Position numbers and translations under genes: made by a program. The notes beneath the pieces were generated by a model that ran no database searches, was not told the DNA's origin, and saw only the letters and a program-made list of their open reading frames with translations. A stretch of DNA of 64,000 nucleotides from Macrostomum hystrix (Eukaryota; Platyhelminthes; Macrostomidae), in contig CATNEN010000003.1 of NCBI GenBank assembly GCA_950097015.1, positions 4,573,501-4,637,500 of the forward strand, read 5' to 3'. Shown piece by piece: positions 45,630-55,022 of the stretch. The first letter of the stretch is position 1. Each line of letters begins with the position of its first letter.

Positions 45630-47213
45630 ATGGCAGCCGCGCAACTGTCGATACCCTCTTTGAACCGGTCGGTTACCCTTGGAACTCTATACAATAGTAA
45701 AAATGGAGAATTGCTCTACGGACTGAAGCTCTGGTCCAAGGAACAAATCGAGAGCATGTTGCATCGACAGCGAAACGACTCGATGGAGTGCGAATTCCTG
45801 AAGGAAAACTCTCTGTCTGACAAAGCCAAACATCTCGACGTGAGCGGTCAGCTTTCCCTGTCATTGCTGTCCGGAGCCATCACAGTTGGCGGTTCTGGAC
45901 GCTACCTCACTGACAGCAAGCAGTCCAGCGAAACAGAAAGCTTGACCTTTCGAATTCAGTCGAAGACGGAGTTTGAAGAGATTCACCTGCCTCCGGAGCT
46001 AAAAATCTCGGACACTGACAGATTTCACGGCGCGACTCACATAGTGACTGCCATTCAGTACGGCGGAACGGCTCTATTTACCTTTGAAATGAACAAGTCG
46101 GATTTAAAATCAGAAGATAATGTATCGGGTGGACTTCAGGCTGAGATTAGTAAGTTTGCATTCCTCAGCACGAAGGGCTCAGTTGATCTTAAACTTAAAA
46201 CCAGCGAAGTTGCAACTAGCCAGAAAATCCGAGTGACATATCGAGGAGACTTTCATTTAGAAAGTCCGGCAACGACTGTTAGTGAAGCCTTGGTGGGCAT
46301 TCAACGGGTCAAAGGATCTCAGGCGAAGACCCCAGTACAAGTCACTCTGACCCCTTTACACTGGCTTACACAAGAAAAAGTCCCTGCCAATCAGGAACTG
46401 TTTTCTAAAGATACTATTTTCAACGGACTCAAAATTTATGAGTCGTTTAACAGAGCTATTACTGCAACCGAACAAGCTCGAGACAATTTGAGGTCTACTT
46501 TCTGGACCAGTTTAATAAGGCAATTGGAAATAGATCTTCAGCAAATCAAGAAAGAAAAACGTTGGCTGGATGAAACTTTGAGTTCACATATCCGAAAGAT
46601 CTCATCTGAAGCAGCCTCCACCGAAGCAGAAAAGGAAAAGCTAAGTATGAAGCTTCTACCCCTTGAGAACGCGTCTCAATCACACGAACAGTGGTCCAGT
46701 AAATTACTGGAGGAGGTCAAAGCGCTTGTAGAGATTTCTGAAGAACTCAGACGCCTCAAAGTCATGCCAGTGACGAGCCACAGTGAAAGGACGCGCTTTA
46801 AGTTAAACGCCAAAAACGGCGACATGCTAGTTCGCATCTCTTTGGCATCGGCTAAATTCAAATTGAACTCCTTCAAATCAGCCGGTAGTCTGAACATTTT
46901 TAGCACGTCTCAGTCGGAAGACGGATTCTACTCTGGTTTTTACTCGCTTAAGAAACTCATCCAGGCTAACGAAGCCTCCGAGCCAGATGATGACAGTGAC
47001 ACAAATGCGAAAGAGAGCGCTGAACAGGCCAAGAAAGCAGTCGAACAATTCGAAGATCTGGACTCTGTTGATGGGATTTCGATCAGTCTAAAGGTATTTA
47101 CTGACGGAAATTGGTGCGACAAGCCAATACCGATTCTGGCAAGTTGCCATGTTGCATGCACTATGAATGCAAGTTGTAAGAAGCAAAAAACAATCAAGAA
47201 AGCAAGAAAATGA
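45630..47213 (+). CDS. Stonustoxin-like (SNTX/MACPF-type) protein 1
   Basis: 527 codons in one exon, starting in a good context (TACCATGG). The N-terminal 250 residues match the stonustoxin/verrucotoxin-like family, whose first domain has a MACPF/CDC-type pore-former fold: LGTLYNSKNGELLYGLKLW, a GSGRYLTD block, and GATHIVTAIQYGGTALFTF. A helical, Lys/Glu-rich middle (about 270-400) and a C-terminal part (410-500) follow, in the order expected for this family. No signal peptide is seen. Such proteins are widespread in animals and most are not venom components, so a lytic or immune role is not shown here. A diverged paralogue lies 1.76 kb downstream on the same strand. Confidence 0.7.
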   Translation: MAAAQLSIPSLNRSVTLGTLYNSKNGELLYGLKLWSKEQIESMLHRQRNDSMECEFLKENSLSDKAKHLDVSGQLSLSLLSGAITVGGSGRYLTDSKQSSETESLTFRIQSKTEFEEIHLPPELKISDTDRFHGATHIVTAIQYGGTALFTFEMNKSDLKSEDNVSGGLQAEISKFAFLSTKGSVDLKLKTSEVATSQKIRVTYRGDFHLESPATTVSEALVGIQRVKGSQAKTPVQVTLTPLHWLTQEKVPANQELFSKDTIFNGLKIYESFNRAITATEQARDNLRSTFWTSLIRQLEIDLQQIKKEKRWLDETLSSHIRKISSEAASTEAEKEKLSMKLLPLENASQSHEQWSSKLLEEVKALVEISEELRRLKVMPVTSHSERTRFKLNAKNGDMLVRISLASAKFKLNSFKSAGSLNIFSTSQSEDGFYSGFYSLKKLIQANEASEPDDDSDTNAKESAEQAKKAVEQFEDLDSVDGISISLKVFTDGNWCDKPIPILASCHVACTMNASCKKQKTIKKARK

Positions 47214-47331
47214 AGCTGGTGGAAATCAAATCGAATCATGATATAGTATTTGCTTTGAAATTTTTTCCTTTTTGCTTTTCCGCTGCGAATTAATAAGCAT
47301 ATTTGAATTCATACGTCTTGAATGCCGACGA

Positions 47332-47908
47332 CAGGGGTCGGCAAACTTATTAGCGTGCGGGCCACGGACAGAACCTAAAAGGCGACAGCGGGCCGCATTA
47401 ACTGTAGGAATATGAGAAATGGGAGAAATCAGACACATGATAAATGAGACAAGGGAGGGATAAGACAGAAAAAATAAGACAGGGGAGAGATGAGACAGGC
47501 GAGAGATAATACAGGGGAGAGATGAGACAGGGGAGAGATGAGACAGGGGAAAGATGAGACAGGGGAGAGATGAGACAGGGGAGAGATGAGACAGGGGAGA
47601 GATGAGACACAGGAGAGATGAGACTCAGGAGAGATGAGACTCAGGAGAGATAAGACAGGGGAGAGATGAGTCAGGGGAGAGATGAGACAGGGGAGAGATG
47701 AGTCAGGGGAGAGATGAGACAGGGGAGAGATGAGACAGGGAAGAGATGAGACACAGGAGAGATGAGACTCAGGAGAGATGAGACTCCGGAGAGATAAGAC
47801 AGGGGAGAGATCAGATAGGATACTATAGGTGTTGGAAGGGGCAAGGGGCCGGATTTGGAAGCTTTGAGGGCCGCATCTGGCCCGCGGGCCGGAGTTTGCC
47901 GACCCCTG
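47332..47908. mobile_element. hAT-type MITE filled with satellite
   Basis: The 577-bp element begins CAGGGGTCGGCAAACT and ends with its perfect 16-bp inverse, followed by related GCGGGCC blocks. Such CAGGGGTCGGCAAACT ends are typical of hAT superfamily elements. The flanking octamers GCCGACGA and GCCTAGAG match at only part of their positions, so the target duplication is decayed or absent. It has no transposase. Its middle is a 16-bp satellite. Confidence 0.8.
47436..47815. repeat. 16-bp satellite inside the MITE
   Basis: About 24 units of CAGGGGAGAGATGAGA, the reverse complement of the CTGTCTCATCTCTCCC type at 34880-37630, with CTCAGGAGAGATGAGA variants. Confidence 0.95.
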
Positions 47909-48071
47909 GCCTAGAGGAATTATCATGGAATAACTCAAGTTATAACTATAAACCATCCGAGACTAGCCGAACAAATATTTTAACGTTTTTTTCTTTTGCA
48001 TGGATTTTGTTTAGATTTTATGAATAATCTTTTTTTCGAGAAGTGAATTATATGCTGGTTCATATATTTGC

Positions 48072-48260
48072 AGCGAGGAGACAATTCTGCTCATTCCACT
48101 GACTCCTGAGCACACAAGCACACAGTTCCCGATAATAAAAATGTAGCATACGCATGCATACATACAGGCGTAGACACTGGCTTTCTCATCTTCCGGTAGT
48201 ATAATGTAATGGCTTTACCGCGGTATCGAGCTCGGGGGCCTTGGTTTGAGAAGCGCTATG
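48072..48260 (-). mobile_element. SINE family S1, copy H (degenerate)
   Basis: GCAGCGAGGAGACAATTCTG, GACTCCTGAGCACAC and CTTTCTCATCTTCCGG keep the order of the family. The head (CCGCGGTATCGAGCTCGGGG) is poorly kept. Confidence 0.6.
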
Positions 48261-48973
48261 CTCAAATGCTCCAAGTTTGCTTGCTCAAAATCTATGAAAC
48301 CGTTTCCGCGGATCTATAACATTTTAACTTATTCAGATAATTTTTTACTTTTGTACTTTGTAACCTACTGCACTATTAATTGTGTTTGTTTTCATAGCTT
48401 TTTAGCTTTTTATTCGTAGCTCCAGCTGAAATCCAATCTGTTAGATTTTTTAGCGCATAGGCTAATTTACTGGTAGAACTGGCACAGTCTTGCTAACTGC
48501 CTAGCCTCACAGGTTTAGGCACATGCTCTGCGAGCTATCTTAATCATTTACCAAGAATCGACTGCTCGTTTTAATATTTTTTAAAGTAACATCATGCGCA
48601 GAGCTCTCTGCACTTTAATATGAATGACACGTTAGCTACAGCTTTTATTAATTTCACTCTTCTGCAAAGATAGATTAGCGAGAGTTTAAGATTGCTTCAA
48701 ACTATACCATGGTGCCCCGAATGTTTAGAGTCAGGAAAGACAACTCCCCGTCAAAACCCCATGTTCCGGACCGGCAATCGCTGCGTACGGCTGCTCAGTC
48801 CACGGACTTGTCACAATTACCCCCCGAACTAGTGCTGGTATGGATTTCATAACTGGGTGAACTTAGCGTGCGTGAGGCAGTGCAGTGTCTAGCTGAATGA
48901 CAAAAATGGTTCCGGTGGAGTTAGGAATCGAACCCCTAAACATGCTGAACAAATGATGATGAAAGCACTTTAA
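48261..48973. other. Spacer upstream of stonustoxin-like gene 2
   Basis: AT-rich, no exon recognised. A tRNA-like piece (minus strand GGGGTTCGATTCC) lies at 48913-48950, just before the next start codon. Confidence 0.4.
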
Positions 48974-50800
48974 ATGCCTCTTTGCAGCACCGCGATGCAT
49001 TGGGCCCAGGCCACGTGCGAGAGCCTAGCCACCCTTGGCAGGCCCTTTGCCCTCGGCCAGCTTTATGACATTCGGAGACACAAAATCCTACCGGAAACTG
49101 CTTGGCCAGCTGAGACAATTCAACGCATGAGCACACGGCGAGACGGGTCGCCTTCTGTTAGCGCGTCACTTGATTGCGAGACAACGAAGAAGCAAAGAAC
49201 ACGCAGGTTGGAAATGAGCGCAGAGCTGAGATTCCATGCAGGTTTTAGGATTTTCGAGAAAACTCTGACAGGATCAGCGAGCTATTTAACGGAGGCAAAC
49301 ACATTTAAAGTGCGAGACAGCATTTCGTTCCATTACGATGTAAAAGGAGGTATCGAAGAACTTCACTGCGACACAGAGGATGCTGACGGAATTTGCGTAA
49401 AAAAGGACAGCCCCGCGACCCACGTAGTGACAGGGCTTCGATTCGGAGGCAAGGCCTTCATTATTTGCAACGGATGGTCAGACAGAACGCATTTCATGGA
49501 GCTGGCCAGTTCCGACTGCGGCTCGGTGGTAGAGGGAGCGGCATTTAAAATTGGACGCGCAGCAAAGAGTATACTGGACTTTAAACTGCCACAATATTCG
49601 TCACAGTCGGCAGGATTTCGAGTGAGCGATTGCTTCACTGATTTTATGCCTCCGGCATCGCCCCTGATATCACCGGTTGATGTACTGAATTATTTTAAGT
49701 CGCTCAGGTCCGCTGATGCAAACACGCTTATGGAAGTCTATCTTACTCCCATTGGCTACTTTAAGGAGAACAATAAAGAGTTGCTTCCTAGAATAAAAAG
49801 TGAACAGCTTGAGGAAGTCTGCGATTATTTGGACGCGCTAGATGAAGCAGTGGAGCGATCTGACTCCCTTCTGGATGAATTCTTAGCTGCAACGCACTCG
49901 GACTTTGCCGCTTCGGTCACGAAGGCAGTGATTGATTATAAAGCTGACCTCAATCAACATAAGGTAAGGTATGTAAGAGAAATTAAGAAGCTAGTCACCT
50001 GCGACAGACTTAAGGACTTAATGAAGACGCACAACAAACTGAATCAACATGACAGGTTCTCAACAGAAAGACTACAAACATCGCTCTCAGCACTCAGGCG
50101 AGACGTTGAAGTAGTGTCGGCTGAAATTGTGTGTCTTCGTCAGTGCGAAACGCAAAGGTGCACCGAAGCGTCTGAAAGATTGGCAGAACGCTCAGCAAGG
50201 AAATTCGAAAAGCAGTTGGAATTGTGGAGCTCGTTAGAGCAAGAAAAATCGCAGCTGTCCGACGGAAGCCAAATCCTTTCAATAAAACGCGAAAAATTTG
50301 TCGCAAAATTAAAAGACGAAAGCGTTTCTGTCACTTGGTGTCCTATTTGTGTAAAAACTTGCCATGAGGATTGCAAATTGGATAGCGATGAGGCGAAGAT
50401 AAATTGTGGTGTCATGTGTAACGAAATTTGCAAAGTTTGTAATTGTCATTGGAGCAAACACAGAAATAGAAAGAAGTATATAGAAAGACAGCCCGAAGTT
50501 CAGAACATTACCGCCGCTGATGTGGCCGCGAGATATGGCGTCGATCTTCAGCAGACAGGTGCGGTATGCCGGCTGGACCGTCACTTGGCTGATGACGCAG
50601 AGCGTGCAGTCCAGCGATTGGCGCACAGTCTGGTGGCAGCTTACCGCTGCTGGAAGATGTCGCTGCCAGACTTGGATCAGGGAATTGAGCAGTTTGCCAA
50701 AGAGAGGATCGAAGCCAAGCAGCTTACGGAGGCGGCCAGAGAGGCACTGATGAACAAGCTTATACCATTGGTGGTGGAAATTAATTCCAGGATGAGATGA
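48974..50800 (+). CDS. Stonustoxin-like protein 2 with Cys/His zinc-binding motif
   Basis: 608 codons in one exon. The N-terminus has LGRPFALGQLYDIRRHKILP, then GSASYLTEAN and ATHVVTGLRFGGKAFIICN, the hallmarks of the stonustoxin-like MACPF/CDC-type domain. A long helical part (about 270-450) has coiled-coil character. From residue 456 a Cys/His cluster appears (CPICVKTCHEDC, then CGVMCNEIC and CNCHWSKH), resembling the Cys-rich motif found after GTPase or coiled-coil regions in some animal AIG1-like and related proteins. It is absent from paralogue 1. No signal peptide is seen. The stop codon overlaps AATAAA (50800-50805), suggesting a very short 3' UTR. An intracellular defence or regulatory role is possible but not shown. 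Confidence 0.7.
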   Translation: MPLCSTAMHWAQATCESLATLGRPFALGQLYDIRRHKILPETAWPAETIQRMSTRRDGSPSVSASLDCETTKKQRTRRLEMSAELRFHAGFRIFEKTLTGSASYLTEANTFKVRDSISFHYDVKGGIEELHCDTEDADGICVKKDSPATHVVTGLRFGGKAFIICNGWSDRTHFMELASSDCGSVVEGAAFKIGRAAKSILDFKLPQYSSQSAGFRVSDCFTDFMPPASPLISPVDVLNYFKSLRSADANTLMEVYLTPIGYFKENNKELLPRIKSEQLEEVCDYLDALDEAVERSDSLLDEFLAATHSDFAASVTKAVIDYKADLNQHKVRYVREIKKLVTCDRLKDLMKTHNKLNQHDRFSTERLQTSLSALRRDVEVVSAEIVCLRQCETQRCTEASERLAERSARKFEKQLELWSSLEQEKSQLSDGSQILSIKREKFVAKLKDESVSVTWCPICVKTCHEDCKLDSDEAKINCGVMCNEICKVCNCHWSKHRNRKKYIERQPEVQNITAADVAARYGVDLQQTGAVCRLDRHLADDAERAVQRLAHSLVAAYRCWKMSLPDLDQGIEQFAKERIEAKQLTEAAREALMNKLIPLVVEINSRMR

Positions 50801-50805
50801 ATAAA
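50800..50805 (+). promoter_or_regulatory. Polyadenylation signal overlapping the stop codon
   Basis: TGAATAAAG: the last base of the TGA stop is the first base of AATAAA. Confidence 0.6.
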
Positions 50806-50809
50806 GCTT

Positions 50810-51540
50810 TATGCAGGTTAATTAAGTTTAAGAAACAGTAAAGGCTAAAAAACAATAAGTATTCGCTTCATAAGGGCCTTTTTTATACGCTCGTACATCT
50901 ACGAGCTATTTTGCGAGAGGACTCCGGCGTATCGTGTGAGACATTTGCCCAGTTTGCAAGTCTTTGTTGGGAAGCTAGATTTCTAGCTGCGCGAAACATG
51001 CCTTCAAAAATCCGCTGTTGGTAAATGGGGTAATTTGTACATACTTTTGTATCCACATAAAATTTATGACTTGAAGATCATACTTTCGATCTCACTTTAT
51101 ATTAATCTGTTGTTGTCGTGTCTAAGTTAAATATGATAAAAATAAGTAAAAGTTTCTCTTTTTATAAAAAGCAAATGTTTCTTTTTTTGCTAAAATAGAT
51201 TTTTCCTTGCTTTTAATTGTTTTGTTGAAAATATTGATTAAACTGATTTGAATAAACACTTTGAATAAACTAGAAATATATTTACAAGATTCAAAGTCAA
51301 GGCATGTAGCGAAATGTCGATTGCAGATCTTTGAAAATGCGCCTGCTAGTTGCCCTGCTGCTATAATTAGTAAATGAAGAAAAAAATAACAATTTTGAAA
51401 GCGTACATGAGTATAGTCAAACAAAAGTCAAACTAAAGTAAAAAAGTACACAGGCTGAAAATGCTGAATTAATTTGGCAAGCAAAACCTATCTATAATAA
51501 TTTTAACAAAGGTTTAGAGTTATATCAAAGACCCATCAAC
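50810..51540. other. No gene recognised
   Basis: AT-rich spacer with no supported exon. Confidence 0.4.
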
Positions 51541-52080
51541 AGTAGAAACACCACGGTGGTATTTCCAAATACCCACTGCCTACATCACAAAAGCTCCCAA
51601 ACCGAATAACCGATTTTCGTGAAATTCCACCATCTGGATCAAAATGATCAAACCTTTAAAGCTGTCCGACGTCAGCATCGTCGAGATATTGTCGAAGCGA
51701 TCTTCGACAGCGATTCTTGTCGAAGACCCAGCTGACAAGGATACCTAACAATGCTCTTTGAAAACCTTCATAGCGAATCCATATTGGTTCAATAATATGA
51801 GTCCATTGGTCGTAGGGACCGTCGGCACCTTCAACAAAAGCAGCCGTCTTTGAGATGCCGATGATGAAGGTGATGAACGTGATCCTGTATGGTGACTGGG
51901 ATGCTGAGAACAGATGTCCCCGCGACTGATTGACATCAGTTTGTGCAGCCGACATTGGTTCCATGATAAATTTTTATGAGCTGAAAAATTATGCACATAT
52001 TGATGGCTTTGATGCCGAACATTGTGACAAGAATCTTTGAATATCTCGACGATGTTTTGCCATTCTGGAAGTTGTTTCAT
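51540..52080. repeat. Interspersed repeat family R3, copy C and flank
   Basis: 51540-51690 matches copies A and B (AACAGTAGAAACACC, CCCACTGCCTACATCAC, CTCCCAAACCGAATAACCG). Beyond it, two overlapping minus-strand frames (51656-51964 and 51745-52080) are open but show no domain I know, and may be remnants of the same element. Confidence 0.55.
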
Positions 52081-52320
52081 CGGATGGAGCGGAAAATGTA
52101 GCCCTTATTCTGGATTTGCATAGCGATAGGTTGAATCTTTTTAGAGAGATACAGAAAAAAATAATAATGTGGCTATTTAAAATCCTCTATAAGGTCTTTC
52201 CACTGTTAAGGATGCCGATTTCATCATAGGATGTGTGACTGCCTCTCGGTGCGATAAGTAAGATTCTACATAAGTCCGTAAATGATTTAAGCATGAAGCC
52301 TTATATCTTTAAGTCAGCCT

Positions 52321-52644
52321 TCAGGTAGCGCGCATCACAACGCGACACTCGAGTTCATTGAGCAGTCTCTCTCGCGCAGTCGTTTCCCATTTGTTAAACC
52401 AGCCAGAAATCAGCTCTGATTGGCTAGAAATCACAGTCTCTGATGAGCTCGGCTTGGCACTGCTATCAGAGTCGGCAGTTGCTAGGCTAGCGACGGCCAT
52501 GCTGTCAATCAGAGACAGCAGTTGACCATCCTCTGGCCGCTGATGCAGTTGGCAGCGCAGTCTGGCCAGAAGGTCTGTCTGGTTGCGACGAGGCATTCGG
52601 CCAATCCAGTAGAGCGACCAGACCAGTTGCGAGTGCGAGTCCAT
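52321..52644 (-). CDS. C14orf119-like (DUF4508) small protein
   Basis: 107 codons, single exon. The protein has two related Trp-containing helical segments, LVWSLYWIGRMPRRNQTDLL near residue 7 and ISGWFNKWETTARERLLNEL near residue 78. LLSLIDSMAV follows the first segment. Order and spacing resemble the vertebrate C14orf119 family (ILHWFANW...RERFL...LLDSL...WFRGW...ERNEF). The family has no established function. The start is the first Met of the frame; its upstream flank is a CCAAT-box minisatellite. The protein is slightly shorter than the vertebrate one. Confidence 0.55.
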   Translation of the reverse strand: MDSHSQLVWSLYWIGRMPRRNQTDLLARLRCQLHQRPEDGQLLSLIDSMAVASLATADSDSSAKPSSSETVISSQSELISGWFNKWETTARERLLNELECRVVMRAT

Positions 52645-52912
52645 GCTGATTGGCTAGCTGACTGTAGCTACTTAATGCTGATTGGTTAGCTGACTGTAGC
52701 TACTCGATGCTCATTGGTTAGCTGAATGTAGCTACTCGATGCTGATTGGTTAGCTGAATGTAGCTACTCAATTCTGATTGGCTAGCTGAATGTCCTGCTC
52801 GATGCTAATTGGCTAGATAACTGTAGCTACTCGATGCTGATTGGCTAGCTGATTGAAGCTACTCGATAATAAGCTAGCTGAATGCGGCTACTCGATGCTG
52901 ATTGGCTGGTCA
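52645..52912 (-). promoter_or_regulatory. 32-bp minisatellite of CCAAT boxes upstream of the small gene
   Basis: Each unit carries GCTAGCCAATCAGC or a close variant on the minus strand, the coding direction of the adjacent gene. ATTGG occurs on the plus strand at 52649, 52681, 52713, 52745, 52777, 52808, 52840 and 52901, with spacings of 32, 32, 32, 32, 31, 32 and 61. The unit at about 52870 has lost it. Another lies at 52981. CCAAT is the site of the conserved NF-Y factor. Confidence 0.65.
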
Positions 52913-53084
52913 AACGCTTCTTTTTTGACAGCTAGCAAAAGCAAAGAGATGAATATTTTACTAAACATTCGAGTTTTCTAATTGGCTAGGAGGTGTTTAA
53001 AGAAAGTTTCTACCCGCTTAATGCGAGAAAACGAGAAATTTTGAGAAATTACGAGGTTTCTAAAGACCACAAACACCTACCACC

Positions 53085-53155
53085 TGGATGGGAGTCGAAC
53101 CCCAGACCTCTCATTTAGTAGTCCGAAGCTACAGGATCCCCGTGCTAAACAAGTC
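53085..53155 (-). repeat. tRNA-like segment, family S2
   Basis: The minus strand has AGCTTCGGACTACTAAATGA followed by GAGGTCTGGGGTTCGACTCC. It is the best-kept copy of the family, but the acceptor stem does not close convincingly. Confidence 0.5.
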
Positions 53156-53489
53156 ATAAATTGTAGAAATATAAATGAACATATTATTTTTTATCAAGAA
53201 ATGACATCAATATATGGTCAATGATTTAATTTGTATTTGTCGTGTTGAACGTCATTAAGAATGTACGAGTAAGAAAAATCACAGAAAATGTGCAACTTCT
53301 ACGACAGAATAACATACAAGGTCTAGATTGGCAGCTTATTAGTGTTAAAAAGAAAAGCTTAAAAAATTCGCACGCAAATCAAAAACATATAGCTAACAAA
53401 CATCTCGTTATATCAACTAAAATACTTAAAACATTGTCCTTAAGCGTACAGATTTTAGATTTTGCTAAAAAAATTTCTATAGATTCAAC

Positions 53490-54600
53490 CTGCGACACCT
53501 GCGGAGATTCTGGCTATGGACATTGCTGCGAGACTGGACATGGATTTTGCTGTGATTCTGGCTGCGGACCTTCCTGCGACACAGGTCACGAATCTTGCTT
53601 CGATACTAGTCACTTATCTTGCTTCGATACTAGTCACTTATCTTGCTTCGATACTGGCTACGGATCTTGCTTCGATACTGGCTATGGATCTTGCTTTGCT
53701 TCGATACTGGCTAGGGATCTTGCTTCGATACTGGTCACTGATCTTGCTTCGATACTTGCAACGGACCTTACTGTGATTCTGCTACTAATCTTCCTGCGAT
53801 TCTGGCTACGGACCTTGCTTCGATACTGGCAACAGACCTTACTGCGATTCTGCTACTAATCTTCCTGCGATTCTGGCTACGGATCTTGCTTCGATACTTG
53901 CAACAGACCTTACTGCGATTCTGCTACTAATCTTCCTGCGATTCTGGCTACGGACCTTGCTTCGATACTGGCAACAGACCTTACTGCGATTCTGCTACTA
54001 ATCTTCCTGCGATTCTGGCTACGGACCTTGCTTCGATACTGGCAAAAGACCTTACTGCGATTCCGGCTACGGACCTTGCTTCGATACTGGCAACAGACCT
54101 TACTGCGATTCTGCTACTAATCTTCCTGCGATTCTGGCTACGGACCTTGCTTCGATACTGGCAAAAGACCTTACTGCGATTCCGGCTACGGACCTTGCTT
54201 CGATACTGGCAACAGACCTTACTGCGATTCTGCTACTAATCTTCCTGCGATTCTGGCTACGGACCTTGCTTCGATACTGGCAAAAGACCTTACTGCGATT
54301 CCGGCTACGGATCTGAATTTAATACTGGTCACAGATCTTACTGCGATACCGGCTACGGACCTTGCTTCGATACTGGCTACGGATCTTGCTTCGATACTGG
54401 CTACGGACCTTACTGCGATTCTGGCTAGGACCTTAGAGCGATCCGCTACGGACCTTTGCTTCGAAGCTGGATACAGAACTTGCTTCGATACTGGCTATGG
54501 ATCATACTGCGATTCTGGTTACGGATCTTGCTACGATTCTGACTGTATAACTTGCAACGATTCTAGTGGTAACTCCTGCCGCGATTTTGGCTACGATTCT
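53490..54600. repeat. CTTGCTTCGATACTGGCTACGGAC repeat array
   Basis: Units of about 24-30 bp (GATTCTGGCTACGGA, CTTGCTTCGATACTGG, AACAGACCTTACTGCGATTC) build a larger block of about 115-120 bp present around six times. The first part reads as Cys/Gly/Ser/Asp-rich peptide repeats in a frame open from 53242, but the frame is lost downstream. Confidence 0.9.
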
Positions 54601-55022
54601 GATTGAAACCTCGCTACTGGCATAAAAGAATGCCAGCATACTGTTAACTTTTAGTAACTGTATATTAAAAACTTAAATCAACAAGACTTTATTTGCCTTC
54701 TGTTTCAAGCAAATCTAACGGTACTTAAATAGTTTGAAAGCAAAAGCAAGAGTGCTCAAATATTACTAAAAAATGACTCAAATCTTTGAGTCAAAAAACT
54801 GACCTCTGGATAAAAAGCTGCATACACACAGGCAGAATAAATGAAAATAGCAAGCATTTTATAAATTTCTGTGCAATTCAAAGGCATCTGTTAATTATGG
54901 CGAGTTTTTATGCCTTTGAAAAACGGATTAACGGCTGTAAAGAAGTTAAAAATAATGAAAAAGTATTCTGGAAGAAGGCCAAAAGATGCGAACAGTACTA
55001 CTAGGAGTAGTTGCCAGCTGAG

